A stretch of DNA of 52,916 nucleotides from CAZGTQ01 sp964528575 (GTDB taxonomy: Bacteria > Planctomycetota > UBA1135 > GCA-002686595), in contig CAZGTQ010000254.1 in assembly GCA_964528575.1 (NCBI GenBank), positions 1 to 52,916 of the forward strand. The letters run 5' to 3'. The notes below the pieces were generated by a model. That model had not been told where the DNA came from, ran no database searches, and worked only from the letters and a program-made list of their open reading frames with translations. The translations under genes were made by a program, and so were the position numbers. Positions within the stretch are counted from its first letter, which is position 1, and every line of letters begins with the position of its first letter. Positions 11,970 through 19,156 of the stretch are shown here, in pieces.

Positions 11970-12694
11970 GGCTGGCACTCCCCACAGAACGGGCCGCACA
12001 GGGCGCAGCCGAAGACCGGGCCCTGGGAAGCCGACGCGCGGCCGCGCTCGACGAGCGCGCGGATCGCGGCGCGCCCCAGGTTGTCGCCCTCGTGGCCGCG
12101 TCCCGGCGTGATGCCGCCGCTGAAAGCCAAGCCCCCGTCGGCGTCGTACACGACGGCGTGCCCGGACGTCGCGACGCCGAGCGAGCGCGCGATGCGGCCG
12201 CCGGGATCGGCGCGCAGGTCGAAGCCGGGGATGCGCTCAGCCAGCTCGGCGAGATCCGTGCGCTCCCAACCGGCTGCGGCGTCGGCGGGACGGTACAAGA
12301 AGACGGCGCCGCCGAGGCGCCCGCCGACGTCGGCGACGAGGCGCTCGAGCTCGCGCAGGCTCGCGCGGGTGCATGGGCAACGGGGATGCGCGAACAGGAG
12401 CAGCGTCGGCTGCCCGGGCGCGGGCGTCTCGCCGAGGCCCGCGGGCCAGCGGAGCGGAGCCGCGGCGGCGTGGCCCGGGGTGCAGCCGTAGGCGAACACG
12501 AGCGCGAGCCCGGCGGCGACGACGACGCCCCACGCGGCGACGAGGAGCACCGCAGCTCGCGGCGGCGGCGCGAGCGGCTCGAAGGCCGCGAGCTCCGCGT
12601 CGTCGGGACTGCAAGGGCTGGGGATGCCGTCGAGCACGTGCATGAGCTGGCCTTCGCCCTTTCGGTAGCGAAGCCCATCCGCCGCCATCCGCAC
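11966..12694 (-). CDS. Membrane-anchored thioredoxin-fold protein (RedB-like)
   Basis: 242 residues from GTG 12694 (ATG at 12688 is an alternative). One membrane helix (about 48-70, AVLLVAAWGVVVAAGLALVF) separates a short cytoplasmic N-terminus from an external domain. That domain has a thioredoxin-like core: PTLLLFAHPRCPCTRASLREL carries a CPC motif where thioredoxins have CxxC, and GHAVVYDADGGLAFSGGIT is the later beta-hairpin. The C-terminus has a tight cysteine cluster, CALCGPFCGEC (C-x2-C-x3-C-x2-C), which could bind a metal or form disulphides. The assignment as RedB-like is from memory of this family's HPRCPCTRAS signature. Its place between a regulator and a kinase, with overlapping codons, suggests a redox sensor or electron donor for the kinase. 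Confidence 0.7.
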   Translation of the reverse strand: MRMAADGLRYRKGEGQLMHVLDGIPSPCSPDDAELAAFEPLAPPPRAAVLLVAAWGVVVAAGLALVFAYGCTPGHAAAAPLRWPAGLGETPAPGQPTLLLFAHPRCPCTRASLRELERLVADVGGRLGGAVFLYRPADAAAGWERTDLAELAERIPGFDLRADPGGRIARSLGVATSGHAVVYDADGGLAFSGGITPGRGHEGDNLGRAAIRALVERGRASASQGPVFGCALCGPFCGECQP

Positions 12695-12709
12695 TTGTGC
12701 GGAAGCGCC

Positions 12710-14068
12710 TCACCGGGGCCGGGCGCCGACCTCGTCGTGAGCGGCCTCGCACGAAGGGCAGAGGAACCAGTGGACGGGTCGCGGGGTCCGCTCGATCCAC
12801 TCCGGCACGACGACCAGCCCTTCGGGCTCGCCGACCGCCACGCACCTGCAGCCCATGCACTGGGCGACGGCGCCGCCGACGACGCGGCAGCGCGACTCGA
12901 GCCGGGGCGCGAGCGGCTCGGCGCGCGCATGGGCACGGGCGGCGAGCAGCTCGTGGCGCAACACGAGGTTGTCGCCCGCCGGCGCCACGACGAGCCGCGC
13001 CCGCCGCGCCTGCTCCTTCGTCGGACAGTCGTACGCGTGCTCCCACCGCTCACCGCTCGCGGCGCAGCGCCCCAGGCGCTCGGCGTACCACGTGTCGAGC
13101 GGCGGCGCGATCGCGTCGACGTAGCGCGCGCCGATCCTCCAGTCGCGCGCGATCGCCTCGCGCTGCGGCGCCGTCGGCGCGAAGCGCGCCCAGGCGCGGT
13201 TCGTCCACGTCAGCTGCAGGTTCGCGTCGAGCATGCAGGCGCTGTCCTCGCTGCACTCCAGCTCGGCGAGCAGCCGGCCGAGCCACGCGAGAGCACGGCC
13301 GGCGCCGTTCGTCCGGGCCTCGAGCACGGGCTGCGCGTGCGTGTCGGGGCCTTCGTCGCCGACCGCATCGCCGTCCAAGTCGCCGTCCGCGCTGTCCTCC
13401 GGCAGCGGAGAGCGCACAGGCTCCGGCCGCCAGCGGCCGCGCGTGAGCGCGAGCTCCCGGCAACGCAGGAGCTCGATCTGGTCGATGCCGTGTACGAGGG
13501 CCGGAGCGGACAGGTCGCCGGTCTTGCGCAGGAGCGCGCGCCGGTGGTCGTCGACGGTGCGCTTGCTGATGTCGAGCTCGCGCGCGATGACCTTGCTCGG
13601 GTGGCCCCGGCGGAGGAGATCGAGCACGTCCAGCTCGCGCGGCGTCACCCCCTCGAACCGCCGGAGCAACGCCGCGCGGCGGCGGCGGACGTCCAGGACC
13701 TCGGCGCTGCGCGCGAGCGCGCGACGGACGTGCTCGCCGAGCCCGCCCTCGGACGCCGGCCAGGAGAGCACCTCGGCGGCGGCGTGGCCCTGCGCGGCGA
13801 GCGCAAGCGCGGCGTCGGGGCGCGCGAGCAGCACGACGAGCGACGTCGCGACGTCGCGCTCCTCGATCGCACGGAGCGCGTCCTGGACGTCGTCCGCGGA
13901 GCGGCCGAGGTGGACGAGACAGCTCGGCTCTTCGTCGTCCAGCCCACCCAGGGGGTCCGGCTCGCCATGCAGCGGCATGACCTCGAGCGGGGGCGTCGTC
14001 ATCGCGAGCAAGGCGCGGACCGGGTCCGCCCAGCGCTCCGCGCGCAACAGCACCACACCGGAAGTCAT
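12710..14068 (-). CDS. LuxR-type transcription regulator with receiver-like and PAS-like domains
   Basis: 452 residues. A purine-rich stretch (gaggagagagg) lies just upstream of ATG 14068. The N-terminal 130 residues look like a degenerate receiver domain (DDVQDALRAIEERDVATSLVVLL). A clear LuxR/FixJ helix-turn-helix follows at about 140-190 (TPRELDVLDLLRRGHPSKVI, then SKRTVDDHRRALLRK). After an acidic linker comes a PAS-like region (about 265-350; DSACMLDANLQLTWTNRAW). The C-terminus has Cys pairs (QCMGCRC and FLCPSC) that may hold zinc. It is the first gene of the cassette and probably regulates it or a target of the same signal. The HTH in the middle, rather than at the end, is unusual for a NarL/FixJ protein. 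Confidence 0.8.
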   Translation of the reverse strand: MTSGVVLLRAERWADPVRALLAMTTPPLEVMPLHGEPDPLGGLDDEEPSCLVHLGRSADDVQDALRAIEERDVATSLVVLLARPDAALALAAQGHAAAEVLSWPASEGGLGEHVRRALARSAEVLDVRRRRAALLRRFEGVTPRELDVLDLLRRGHPSKVIARELDISKRTVDDHRRALLRKTGDLSAPALVHGIDQIELLRCRELALTRGRWRPEPVRSPLPEDSADGDLDGDAVGDEGPDTHAQPVLEARTNGAGRALAWLGRLLAELECSEDSACMLDANLQLTWTNRAWARFAPTAPQREAIARDWRIGARYVDAIAPPLDTWYAERLGRCAASGERWEHAYDCPTKEQARRARLVVAPAGDNLVLRHELLAARAHARAEPLAPRLESRCRVVGGAVAQCMGCRCVAVGEPEGLVVVPEWIERTPRPVHWFLCPSCEAAHDEVGARPR

Positions 14069-14299
14069 TGGTCGCCTCTCTCCTCAGGCAGGTCGTCACG
14101 CAGGCCCTCGGCCGAAGCCGTTTGAGAGTAGGGACGCGAGGAGTGTCCTCGGATACGGGCGCGAGGCCGTCGGAGCGTCGCGCGACCCGAATGTGGGACA
14201 GACCCCCGAATTGTACGGACGCCCGAACGACGACGGGCCCGCCGCGGAAGCACCGCGGCGGGCCCGTCGGAAGACGGCAGGACGCGAGGCTCGCGCTCC
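14069..14299. other. Intergenic region: regulator leader and hairpin
   Basis: About 230 bases between the LuxR-type gene (starts 14068, minus) and the GspM-like gene (ends 14300, minus). It contains a long perfect hairpin at 14231-14269. On the minus strand a TACAAT hexamer (14215-14210) could be a -10 element for the LuxR cassette, with a leader of about 135 bases, but no good -35 was found at 17 bases. No gene with convincing codon use was seen. Confidence 0.5.
14231..14269 (-). terminator. Perfect 17-bp stem, 5-base loop; probable terminator of the gsp/sigma operon
   Basis: The arms cgacgggcccgccgcgg (14231-14247) and ccgcggcgggcccgtcg (14253-14269) are exact reverse complements around the loop aagca. 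It lies 30 bases beyond the stop of the last gene of the minus-strand operon. There is no long U-run after it, so it would be a hairpin-only terminator or an RNA-stabilising stem. Confidence 0.65.
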
Positions 14300-14854
14300 C
14301 TACGAGCCGGACACCGCCTGGCGGGAGGTGATCTGCGCCTCGAACGTCCACTGGCGGTCCTTGCCGATCTCGTCCTCGCGCAGGCGCTGGACCGGCTCGA
14401 TGCGCAGGCTCGTCACCTTCACGCGTCGGCTCTTCTCCTCCATGCGGTAGAAGAAGTTCGAGATGTTCGCGAGGCGGAACTCGCGCTTCTTCTCGGCCGG
14501 CTCGATGCGCCACATGCGGTCCTCGACGCCCTGGCGCACCGTGCGGCTGCTCGGGGAGATGTTGACGTTGCCGATCTCGACCGCCTGGCGCTGCGCGATG
14601 CCGCGGACGTAGGTCTCGGCATCGGGCTGCTCGCCCTGCAGGCTCTCGAGGTTCACCGCCGCGTTCAGGTTGTTGAGCACGACCGCGAGCGTCTGGATGT
14701 CCTGCACGAGGAGCGGCGCGCGCGTGTCCACCTGCTGCTCGAGTTGCTCGAGCTGCTGCATCTTGTCGTAGACGACGTATCCGAGCACCGCCGAGCCGAC
14801 GAGGCTGACCACGATCACGGAGCGGGTGAAGTTCAACTCGCTGAAGAAGCCCAT
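14300..14854 (-). CDS. GspM/PilO-like pseudopilus assembly protein
   Basis: 184 residues from ATG 14854, two bases after the stop of the GspL-like gene. It has a short cytoplasmic N-terminus, one membrane helix (about 11-30, RSVIVVSLVGSAVLGYVVYD), a Gln/Glu-rich coiled coil (MQQLEQLEQQVDTRAPLL) and a periplasmic alpha/beta domain. This layout is that of PilO/GspM, which pairs with PilN/GspL to link the cytoplasmic motor to the periplasmic part of type IV pilus or type II secretion machines. Sequence identity to either family is not obvious; size, topology and position after a GspL-like gene make the case. No secretin, ATPase or pilin is in this window. Confidence 0.6.
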   Translation of the reverse strand: MGFFSELNFTRSVIVVSLVGSAVLGYVVYDKMQQLEQLEQQVDTRAPLLVQDIQTLAVVLNNLNAAVNLESLQGEQPDAETYVRGIAQRQAVEIGNVNISPSSRTVRQGVEDRMWRIEPAEKKREFRLANISNFFYRMEEKSRRVKVTSLRIEPVQRLREDEIGKDRQWTFEAQITSRQAVSGS

Positions 14855-14856
14855 CG

Positions 14857-16593
14857 CTACGCCTCCTGCTTGCGCTCTCGCTTGGTCGGGTCGACGAGGA
14901 TGATCAGGTTGTCGGTCCAGATGCCGGTGCCGTCCTTGAACGTCTCGGTGCTCGCCGGCTTGACCTCGACGCACCACGGCCGCGAGCGCAGCTCGTTGAC
15001 GAAGTTGTTGTAGTGCTCGCTCGCGACGAGGTCGCCGCCCGCGCCCTCGCCGAAGAAGCTCATCCTGAGCCGCACCTCGACCTGGTCGGGCCGACCGCTC
15101 GCGCCCTGGTTGAAGTCCCCGTGGACCGAGCGGATGCTGAAGCGACCGACCCGCTCCTTGCCGAGGTCCGCGAGCACGCCGAGCACGAGGCTCGTCCCCT
15201 CGAGCGCCGACTGCGGCTGGCTGATCGCGCCGTCGCGCCCGAGCTTCTTCTCGAGCTTCGACTTCTCGACCAGCATGAGCGACTCGATCTTCTTGAGCTG
15301 ATCGAAGAGCGTCCGGTCGGGATCGCCGCTCGACGAGACCATCCGAGCGTAGTTCATGATGGTCTCCTCGGGGTTGCGGTACTTCCCGGGGACGCCCGCC
15401 GACGGATCGCCGATGAACGCGAAGTCGTTGTTCGCCTTGAGCCACGTGCGCATGTCGGCCTGGCGGTACGTGATCTTCTCCTGCACGACGATCCACTGCA
15501 CGAGCAGCAGCGTGACGAGCAGAAGGCAGAACATCGCGAGCGGCAGCTCGAGGCGCTCGAACTTGCCGGTGTAGCGCAGCTCCTCGCGGCGCAACTGCGC
15601 GGAGACCAGCCCGCCGCCCATGCGGCCGATCGCGGCGCCGTACGCGGCCGCGAGAACGCCGCGGTCGCAATCGACGTTCGCGTCCTCGGGAAGCACGTCG
15701 AGCCGGTGAACCGGCACGTCGTCGATCGTCGTGTCGTCGAGGCCCGGCAGCTCCATCCCGCAGACGACGATCGCCTCGAACGGGTGGGCGACCTGCGCGC
15801 CCGAGATCGTGCGGATCAGCTCGCGGCGCACCCGCGCGCTCGCCTCCTCGAGACGCCGCTCGATCGGCACCGACGGCGACAGCTCCTCGCGCACGCTCGG
15901 CGCGCCCGGAGTCGACTCGATGCCCTCGAGCAGCCCGCTCTCGTCCTGCGCGGCGGCCGCGGCGACCGGGTCCTCGATCAAGCCGCCGATGTGGATCGCG
16001 CGCATCGAGCGCAGCTTGCCGCCGTCGACGACGACGACGGACGTGGTCGACTCGCCGACGTGGACCAAAACGGCCGCCGCGTCGGCCGAGAACGCGCCCG
16101 CGGCATGCGCCGCGTTGAGGACGGCGGTCGTCTCGAGCTCGGCCTCGTGCGGCTCGAGGTGGGCGCGCTCGGCGGCGGTGATCGGCGTCCACAGGTCGTC
16201 CTTCTGGACGGCGGTGACGAGCAGGTGCGACGTGACGCCGGACGAGCCGAGCACCTCGAAGTCGACGACGACCTGATCGATGTCCCACTGCGGGAGCTGG
16301 CTCTCGACCTCGAACTTGATCACCGACTCGATCTTCGCCTCGTCCTCGAAAGGCACCGTGAGCGTGCGGAACGCCGCGAGGCCCGCGTCCACCGCGAGAC
16401 CGATCTCGTCGGCGTTGATCTTGAGGTGTTTCGTCGCCTCGCGGATCGCCGTCGCAGCGGCATCGACCGCGTCCTCGCCGGGAGGGATCTCACCGACGAC
16501 GGCCGCGCGCACGCGCGGTTTCTTCACGCTGCCGTCGACGACGACGACCTCGAAGCGTCGCTGTCCGACGCGGATGCCGCAGATACTGGCCAT
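14857..16593 (-). CDS. GspL-like protein: PilM-type actin fold fused to membrane/PilN-like part
   Basis: 578 residues. Residues 1-330 form an actin/PilM-like cytoplasmic domain: an N-terminal phosphate-1-like ICGIRVGQRRFEVVVVDG, KFEVESQLPQWDIDQVVVDF as in PilM, a second phosphate motif VLVHVGESTTSVVVVDGGKL, and GVLAAAYGAAIGRM near the end. One membrane helix (about 345-365, MFCLLLVTLLLVQWIVV) leads to a periplasmic part of about 200 residues. The fusion of PilM- and PilN-like parts is the GspL design. The start at 16593 follows a tandem repeat array and has no clear Shine-Dalgarno sequence; no other start fits. It is the fourth gene of the operon headed by the ECF sigma factor. Confidence 0.75.
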   Translation of the reverse strand: MASICGIRVGQRRFEVVVVDGSVKKPRVRAAVVGEIPPGEDAVDAAATAIREATKHLKINADEIGLAVDAGLAAFRTLTVPFEDEAKIESVIKFEVESQLPQWDIDQVVVDFEVLGSSGVTSHLLVTAVQKDDLWTPITAAERAHLEPHEAELETTAVLNAAHAAGAFSADAAAVLVHVGESTTSVVVVDGGKLRSMRAIHIGGLIEDPVAAAAAQDESGLLEGIESTPGAPSVREELSPSVPIERRLEEASARVRRELIRTISGAQVAHPFEAIVVCGMELPGLDDTTIDDVPVHRLDVLPEDANVDCDRGVLAAAYGAAIGRMGGGLVSAQLRREELRYTGKFERLELPLAMFCLLLVTLLLVQWIVVQEKITYRQADMRTWLKANNDFAFIGDPSAGVPGKYRNPEETIMNYARMVSSSGDPDRTLFDQLKKIESLMLVEKSKLEKKLGRDGAISQPQSALEGTSLVLGVLADLGKERVGRFSIRSVHGDFNQGASGRPDQVEVRLRMSFFGEGAGGDLVASEHYNNFVNELRSRPWCVEVKPASTETFKDGTGIWTDNLIILVDPTKRERKQEA

Positions 16594-16669
16594 GAGTCAA
16601 TCGAGCGGGAGTGAGTCGATCGGACGGAGGATGGGTCGATCGGACGGGAGACGAGTCAATCGGACGGGA
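16594..16669. repeat. Four imperfect 16-17-bp tandem repeats, period 19-20 bp
   Basis: Copies lie at 16594-16610, 16613-16628, 16633-16649 and 16653-16669, each close to gagtcgatcggacggga with 2-4-base spacers. The last copy, read on the minus strand, encodes the final residues and stop (FPSD-stop) of the small membrane protein; the first copy abuts the ATG of the GspL-like gene. The repeats fill the whole gap and appear to be duplications of the upstream gene's 3' end. Confidence 0.85.
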
Positions 16670-17030
16670 ACAGCGAGCCCGCCGCGAGGCGGTCGTAGTC
16701 GTCGCGCCGTGCCGGCGGCAGGACCTTGTCGCGGATACGACGAGAGCAGGTGCGGCCGAGCTCGGCGATCTCGTCGCGCAGCTCGGCCATGTGGCGCGAC
16801 TTGGCGTCCTCCACGTCGCGATGGTAGCGATCGAGGACGGCGTGGAGCCCCTCGACGCGGACGTCCGACAGCTCGAACTCGCGCGTCAGCAGCGCCTCGT
16901 AGTCCGCGAGCGGGCGCGGTTCACGCGGCGGCGGGTTCAGGCGCAGGCCCACGAGCAGGCCGAGCGACCCGCCGCACAGGAAGAACAGGGCCACGGCGCA
17001 CAGGACCCACCACCGCCGGACGTCGCGCAT
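16656..17030 (-). CDS. Small membrane protein of the sigma/anti-sigma operon (Spy/CpxP-like)
   Basis: 124 residues from ATG 17030, five bases after the anti-sigma stop. One N-terminal membrane helix (about 7-29, WWVLCAVALFFLCGGSLGLL) is followed by a charged helical domain with heptad-like spacing: YEALLTREFELSDVRVEGLH, then RYHRDVEDAKSRHMAELRDE. The pattern of a long helix and an RRDDYDRL ending resembles periplasmic Spy/CpxP-like metal or stress sensors, a weak but reasonable match. Position directly after an anti-sigma factor supports a sensing role. The C-terminal codons lie inside a tandem repeat. Confidence 0.6.
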   Translation of the reverse strand: MRDVRRWWVLCAVALFFLCGGSLGLLVGLRLNPPPREPRPLADYEALLTREFELSDVRVEGLHAVLDRYHRDVEDAKSRHMAELRDEIAELGRTCSRRIRDKVLPPARRDDYDRLAAGSLFPSD

Positions 17031-17035
17031 CGCTC

Positions 17036-17545
17036 TCAGTCTTCGTCCGAGCGCTCGCTCGCGCCCCAGTCCGCTTCGTCGGCGCCGAGCGCCGCGGGCA
17101 CGGCGGCCGGGGCGTTGAGCCGGTCGAGCTCCTCGAAGATCTCGGGGAGGTCGCGCTCCGAGAGCGCGTCGACGCCGCGCCCGGACGGGCGGTCCTCGAC
17201 GCGCAGCCCGACCGCGAAGGCGATCAGCAGGAGCGCGGCGAGGGCGTTGAGGCGCAGGAGGAAAGGACCGAGGTCGAAGGACGAGGCCGCGGCGGGCACC
17301 GGGACGAGCTCGCCCGGATCGCCGGCGAAGGCGCGGCGGGCGACCCGCGCGGCGAACCCCGCGGGCACCTCGACGGACGCCTCGTCGACGAACCAGCGCT
17401 TGAGGGCGGTGTCCGCCTTGGCGACCTCCCGGCACGCCGGGCACGCCAAGAGGTGCTTGCGCAGCGGCGCCGCCTGCTCCTCGCTCACCTCGCCGTCGAG
17501 GTAGCTCGGAATGAGCGTGCATGCGTTCTGGCAGGACAGTTTCAC
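17036..17545 (-). CDS. Zinc-finger anti-sigma factor
   Basis: 169 residues. The N-terminus has the anti-sigma zinc-binding layout (mycothiol/ZAS type): CQNACTLIPSYLDGEVS followed by LRKHLLACPACREV, i.e. H-x3-C-x2-C. This domain binds an ECF sigma factor in the cytoplasm. A membrane helix is predicted at about 94-113 (LNALAALLLIAFAVGL), and the rest is an acidic external tail ending EADWGASERSDED. It lies 66 bases after the sigma gene and is almost certainly its partner. Zinc-finger anti-sigma factors may respond to redox change through their thiols, or be cut by proteases; the sequence does not say which. Confidence 0.85.
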   Translation of the reverse strand: MKLSCQNACTLIPSYLDGEVSEEQAAPLRKHLLACPACREVAKADTALKRWFVDEASVEVPAGFAARVARRAFAGDPGELVPVPAAASSFDLGPFLLRLNALAALLLIAFAVGLRVEDRPSGRGVDALSERDLPEIFEELDRLNAPAAVPAALGADEADWGASERSDED

Positions 17546-17611
17546 GTTCGGATCAGCCTTCGGGGGGCCAGCAGGGTTGGGGGGTGGCGGGTGGCAGGTT
17601 CGGATCGCCGG

Positions 17612-18235
17612 TCAGCCGGCGAAATCGGGATAGAGGCGGGCGAGGCACTCGCGGAAGCGCGCCCTCGCGCGGAACAGGCGGGACTCGACGGTGCCGATCG
17701 AGATGCCGAGCACGTCGGCGATCTCCTGGTACGCCATGTCCTCGAACTCGCGCAGCACGAGGACCTGGCGGAAGATCTCGGGCAGCGCGTCGAGGACGCG
17801 GTGCGTGATCTCGGCGATCTCCTCGCGTTCGAGCCGCGCGTCGGGCGCCAAAATGCCCGCCGTGCCGCTCGAGCCGCCTCCGCGCGCCGTGCCCTCGCCG
17901 GACGCGAGCAGCTCGGGATCCTCGACCGCGCGCACGGGGCTACGCCCGCGCCGCTTGAGGCAGTCGAGGGACGAGTTGACCGCGATCCGGTAGAGCCAGG
18001 TCGAGAACGAGGCCTGCTGCTGGAAGCTCCCCAGCCGCCGGTACGCCTTGAGGAAGGTCTCCTGGACGATGTCCTCGACCTCGACCGCGTTGCGCGTGAA
18101 GTGCCGCACGAGCGAGAACATGCGGTCCTGGTAGCGCTCGACCAGCAACTGGAAGGAGAGCTGATTCCCTTCCAGGGTCTCCCGCACCAGGTCGACATCC
18201 TCGTCAGCGAGCGGCTCCATCACGGGCGTGCCCAT
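17612..18235 (-). CDS. ECF sigma factor (RpoE-like)
   Basis: 207 residues. Region 2 is clear: LVERYQDRMFSLVRHFTRN, DIVQETFLKAYRRLGSF, and FSTWLYRIAVNSSLDCLKRR (about 30-95). Region 4 follows at about 145-195: LPEIFRQVLVLREFEDMAYQ, then VLGISIGTVESRLFRARARF. The linker between them is longer than usual and Gly/Ser-rich (GEGTARGGGSSGTAGI). The start is ATG 18235; ATG 18220 is also possible. It heads an operon with its anti-sigma factor, a small membrane protein and two pseudopilus assembly genes. A GGAAC-type ECF promoter was looked for upstream and not found. Confidence 0.93.
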   Translation of the reverse strand: MGTPVMEPLADEDVDLVRETLEGNQLSFQLLVERYQDRMFSLVRHFTRNAVEVEDIVQETFLKAYRRLGSFQQQASFSTWLYRIAVNSSLDCLKRRGRSPVRAVEDPELLASGEGTARGGGSSGTAGILAPDARLEREEIAEITHRVLDALPEIFRQVLVLREFEDMAYQEIADVLGISIGTVESRLFRARARFRECLARLYPDFAG

Positions 18236-18545
18236 GGCTCGCGCTCAGACGGCCGGGGGGCGACGCTATTCCCCTTCGTCGGCCGCGATCGCACCACGCG
18301 CCGCGCCGGCAGAGCAGTCCGCCCGGCCGAGAGCGGCGGGCGCCTAGCGTAAGCCGTTGGAAGCACGAGCGTTAGGGAGCACCGGGAATCGGTCGAAGGC
18401 GAGGACGTGGGAGCCCCCACGGCAGCGGGCAGGCCGCCTCGTCTGCCACCGAGCGGAGCCGCCGAGTCAGGTCGCGTGCCCTACCGCAGACCCGCGATCT
18501 GCTCCCGAACGCAATCCAGAATCCCGTCCCGACGCTCGGCACCGC
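18236..18545. other. 310-base gap with no convincing gene
   Basis: This is the upstream region of the sigma operon (minus) and lies downstream of the frameshifted orphan. A minus-strand stretch just beyond the orphan stop reads GAERRDGILDCVREQIAGLR to a stop at 18481; it looks protein-like but has no start and may be a gene remnant. Base composition is slightly less GC-rich than in flanking genes. No repeat, tRNA or clear promoter was seen. Confidence 0.5.
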
Positions 18546-19116
18546 CTAGGCCGCAGCCAGGAGGCCGGCCTCGACTTGATTCGCGTCCGGAACGCCCGAC
18601 GCGGGCACCAGCTCCACGACCTCGAAGCAGACGCGCTGCTGATGCGCCGGCGCTCGCTTCAGAGTCGGGTCGACGAACTTGGTTCGGCGAACCTCGTCCA
18701 GTGCGACCTCCCATTCGCGGGTCAGAGACTCCTGGGATGACCCTAGGAACTCCTCGAACCGCTCGCGGAAGTCAGCGAAGGACTTCGCTTCGTTGGCGAT
18801 GTCGAACAGGATCTCGACCCACGCCCGGCGGAACTCCGCGAACGCCACGTTGCGACCAATACCTCCGCCGGCTAGCCCGACGGGCGCCACTCCGGCGATC
18901 CACGCCTCGATCGGCCCCTCTTCGAGCATGGCGCGACCGGTCATCGTCACGCCCGCCAGAACCCGTTGCCGACGATGAGTTGACGGAAGGAGAGATGAGC
19001 GGGATGTGCATCTCGTAGGGAAGGACGCGCGGGTCCGGCGATGGTTGCCACCGAAAGGCCAACTTCCGCACGTGCATCGGCACGACGACCGTAGGTCCAT
19101 TCAGGCCGGGGTCCAT
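18546..19116 (-). pseudogene. Orphan protein gene split by an apparent +1 frameshift
   Basis: Two overlapping frames each look coding over part of their length. From ATG 19116 the frame reads MDPGLNGPTVVVPMHVRKLA and FRWQPSPDPRVLPYEMHIPL, then turns into Arg/Asp-rich shadow after about 18985. The +1 frame becomes protein-like just there (VLAGVTMTGRAMLEEGPIEA) and continues to the stop at 18546 with GC-rich third positions. Joined, they give about 180 residues. A single-base indel near 18955-18990 explains this; a sequencing error, a recent mutation or two overlapping genes (second start near GTGACGATG) are all possible. I do not recognise the family. The C-terminal half is charged and helical (FRRAWVEILFDIANEAKSFA). 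Confidence 0.55.
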
Positions 19117-19156
19117 TCGCTCCGATCTGCCGGCCCCCTGGGAGTCGGGTCTGCGC

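Noticed and set aside
14210..14215. TACAAT as -10 box of the signalling cassette (minus strand)
   Set aside because: No -35-like hexamer was found at 16-18 bases and the leader would be long; noted in the intergenic entry but not called as a promoter.
18481..18714. Minus-strand frame of 77 codons ending GILDCVREQIAGLR
   Set aside because: Only its last 20 residues look protein-like; the rest is Arg/Gly-rich shadow of the orphan gene. It may be a remnant and is mentioned in the gap entry.
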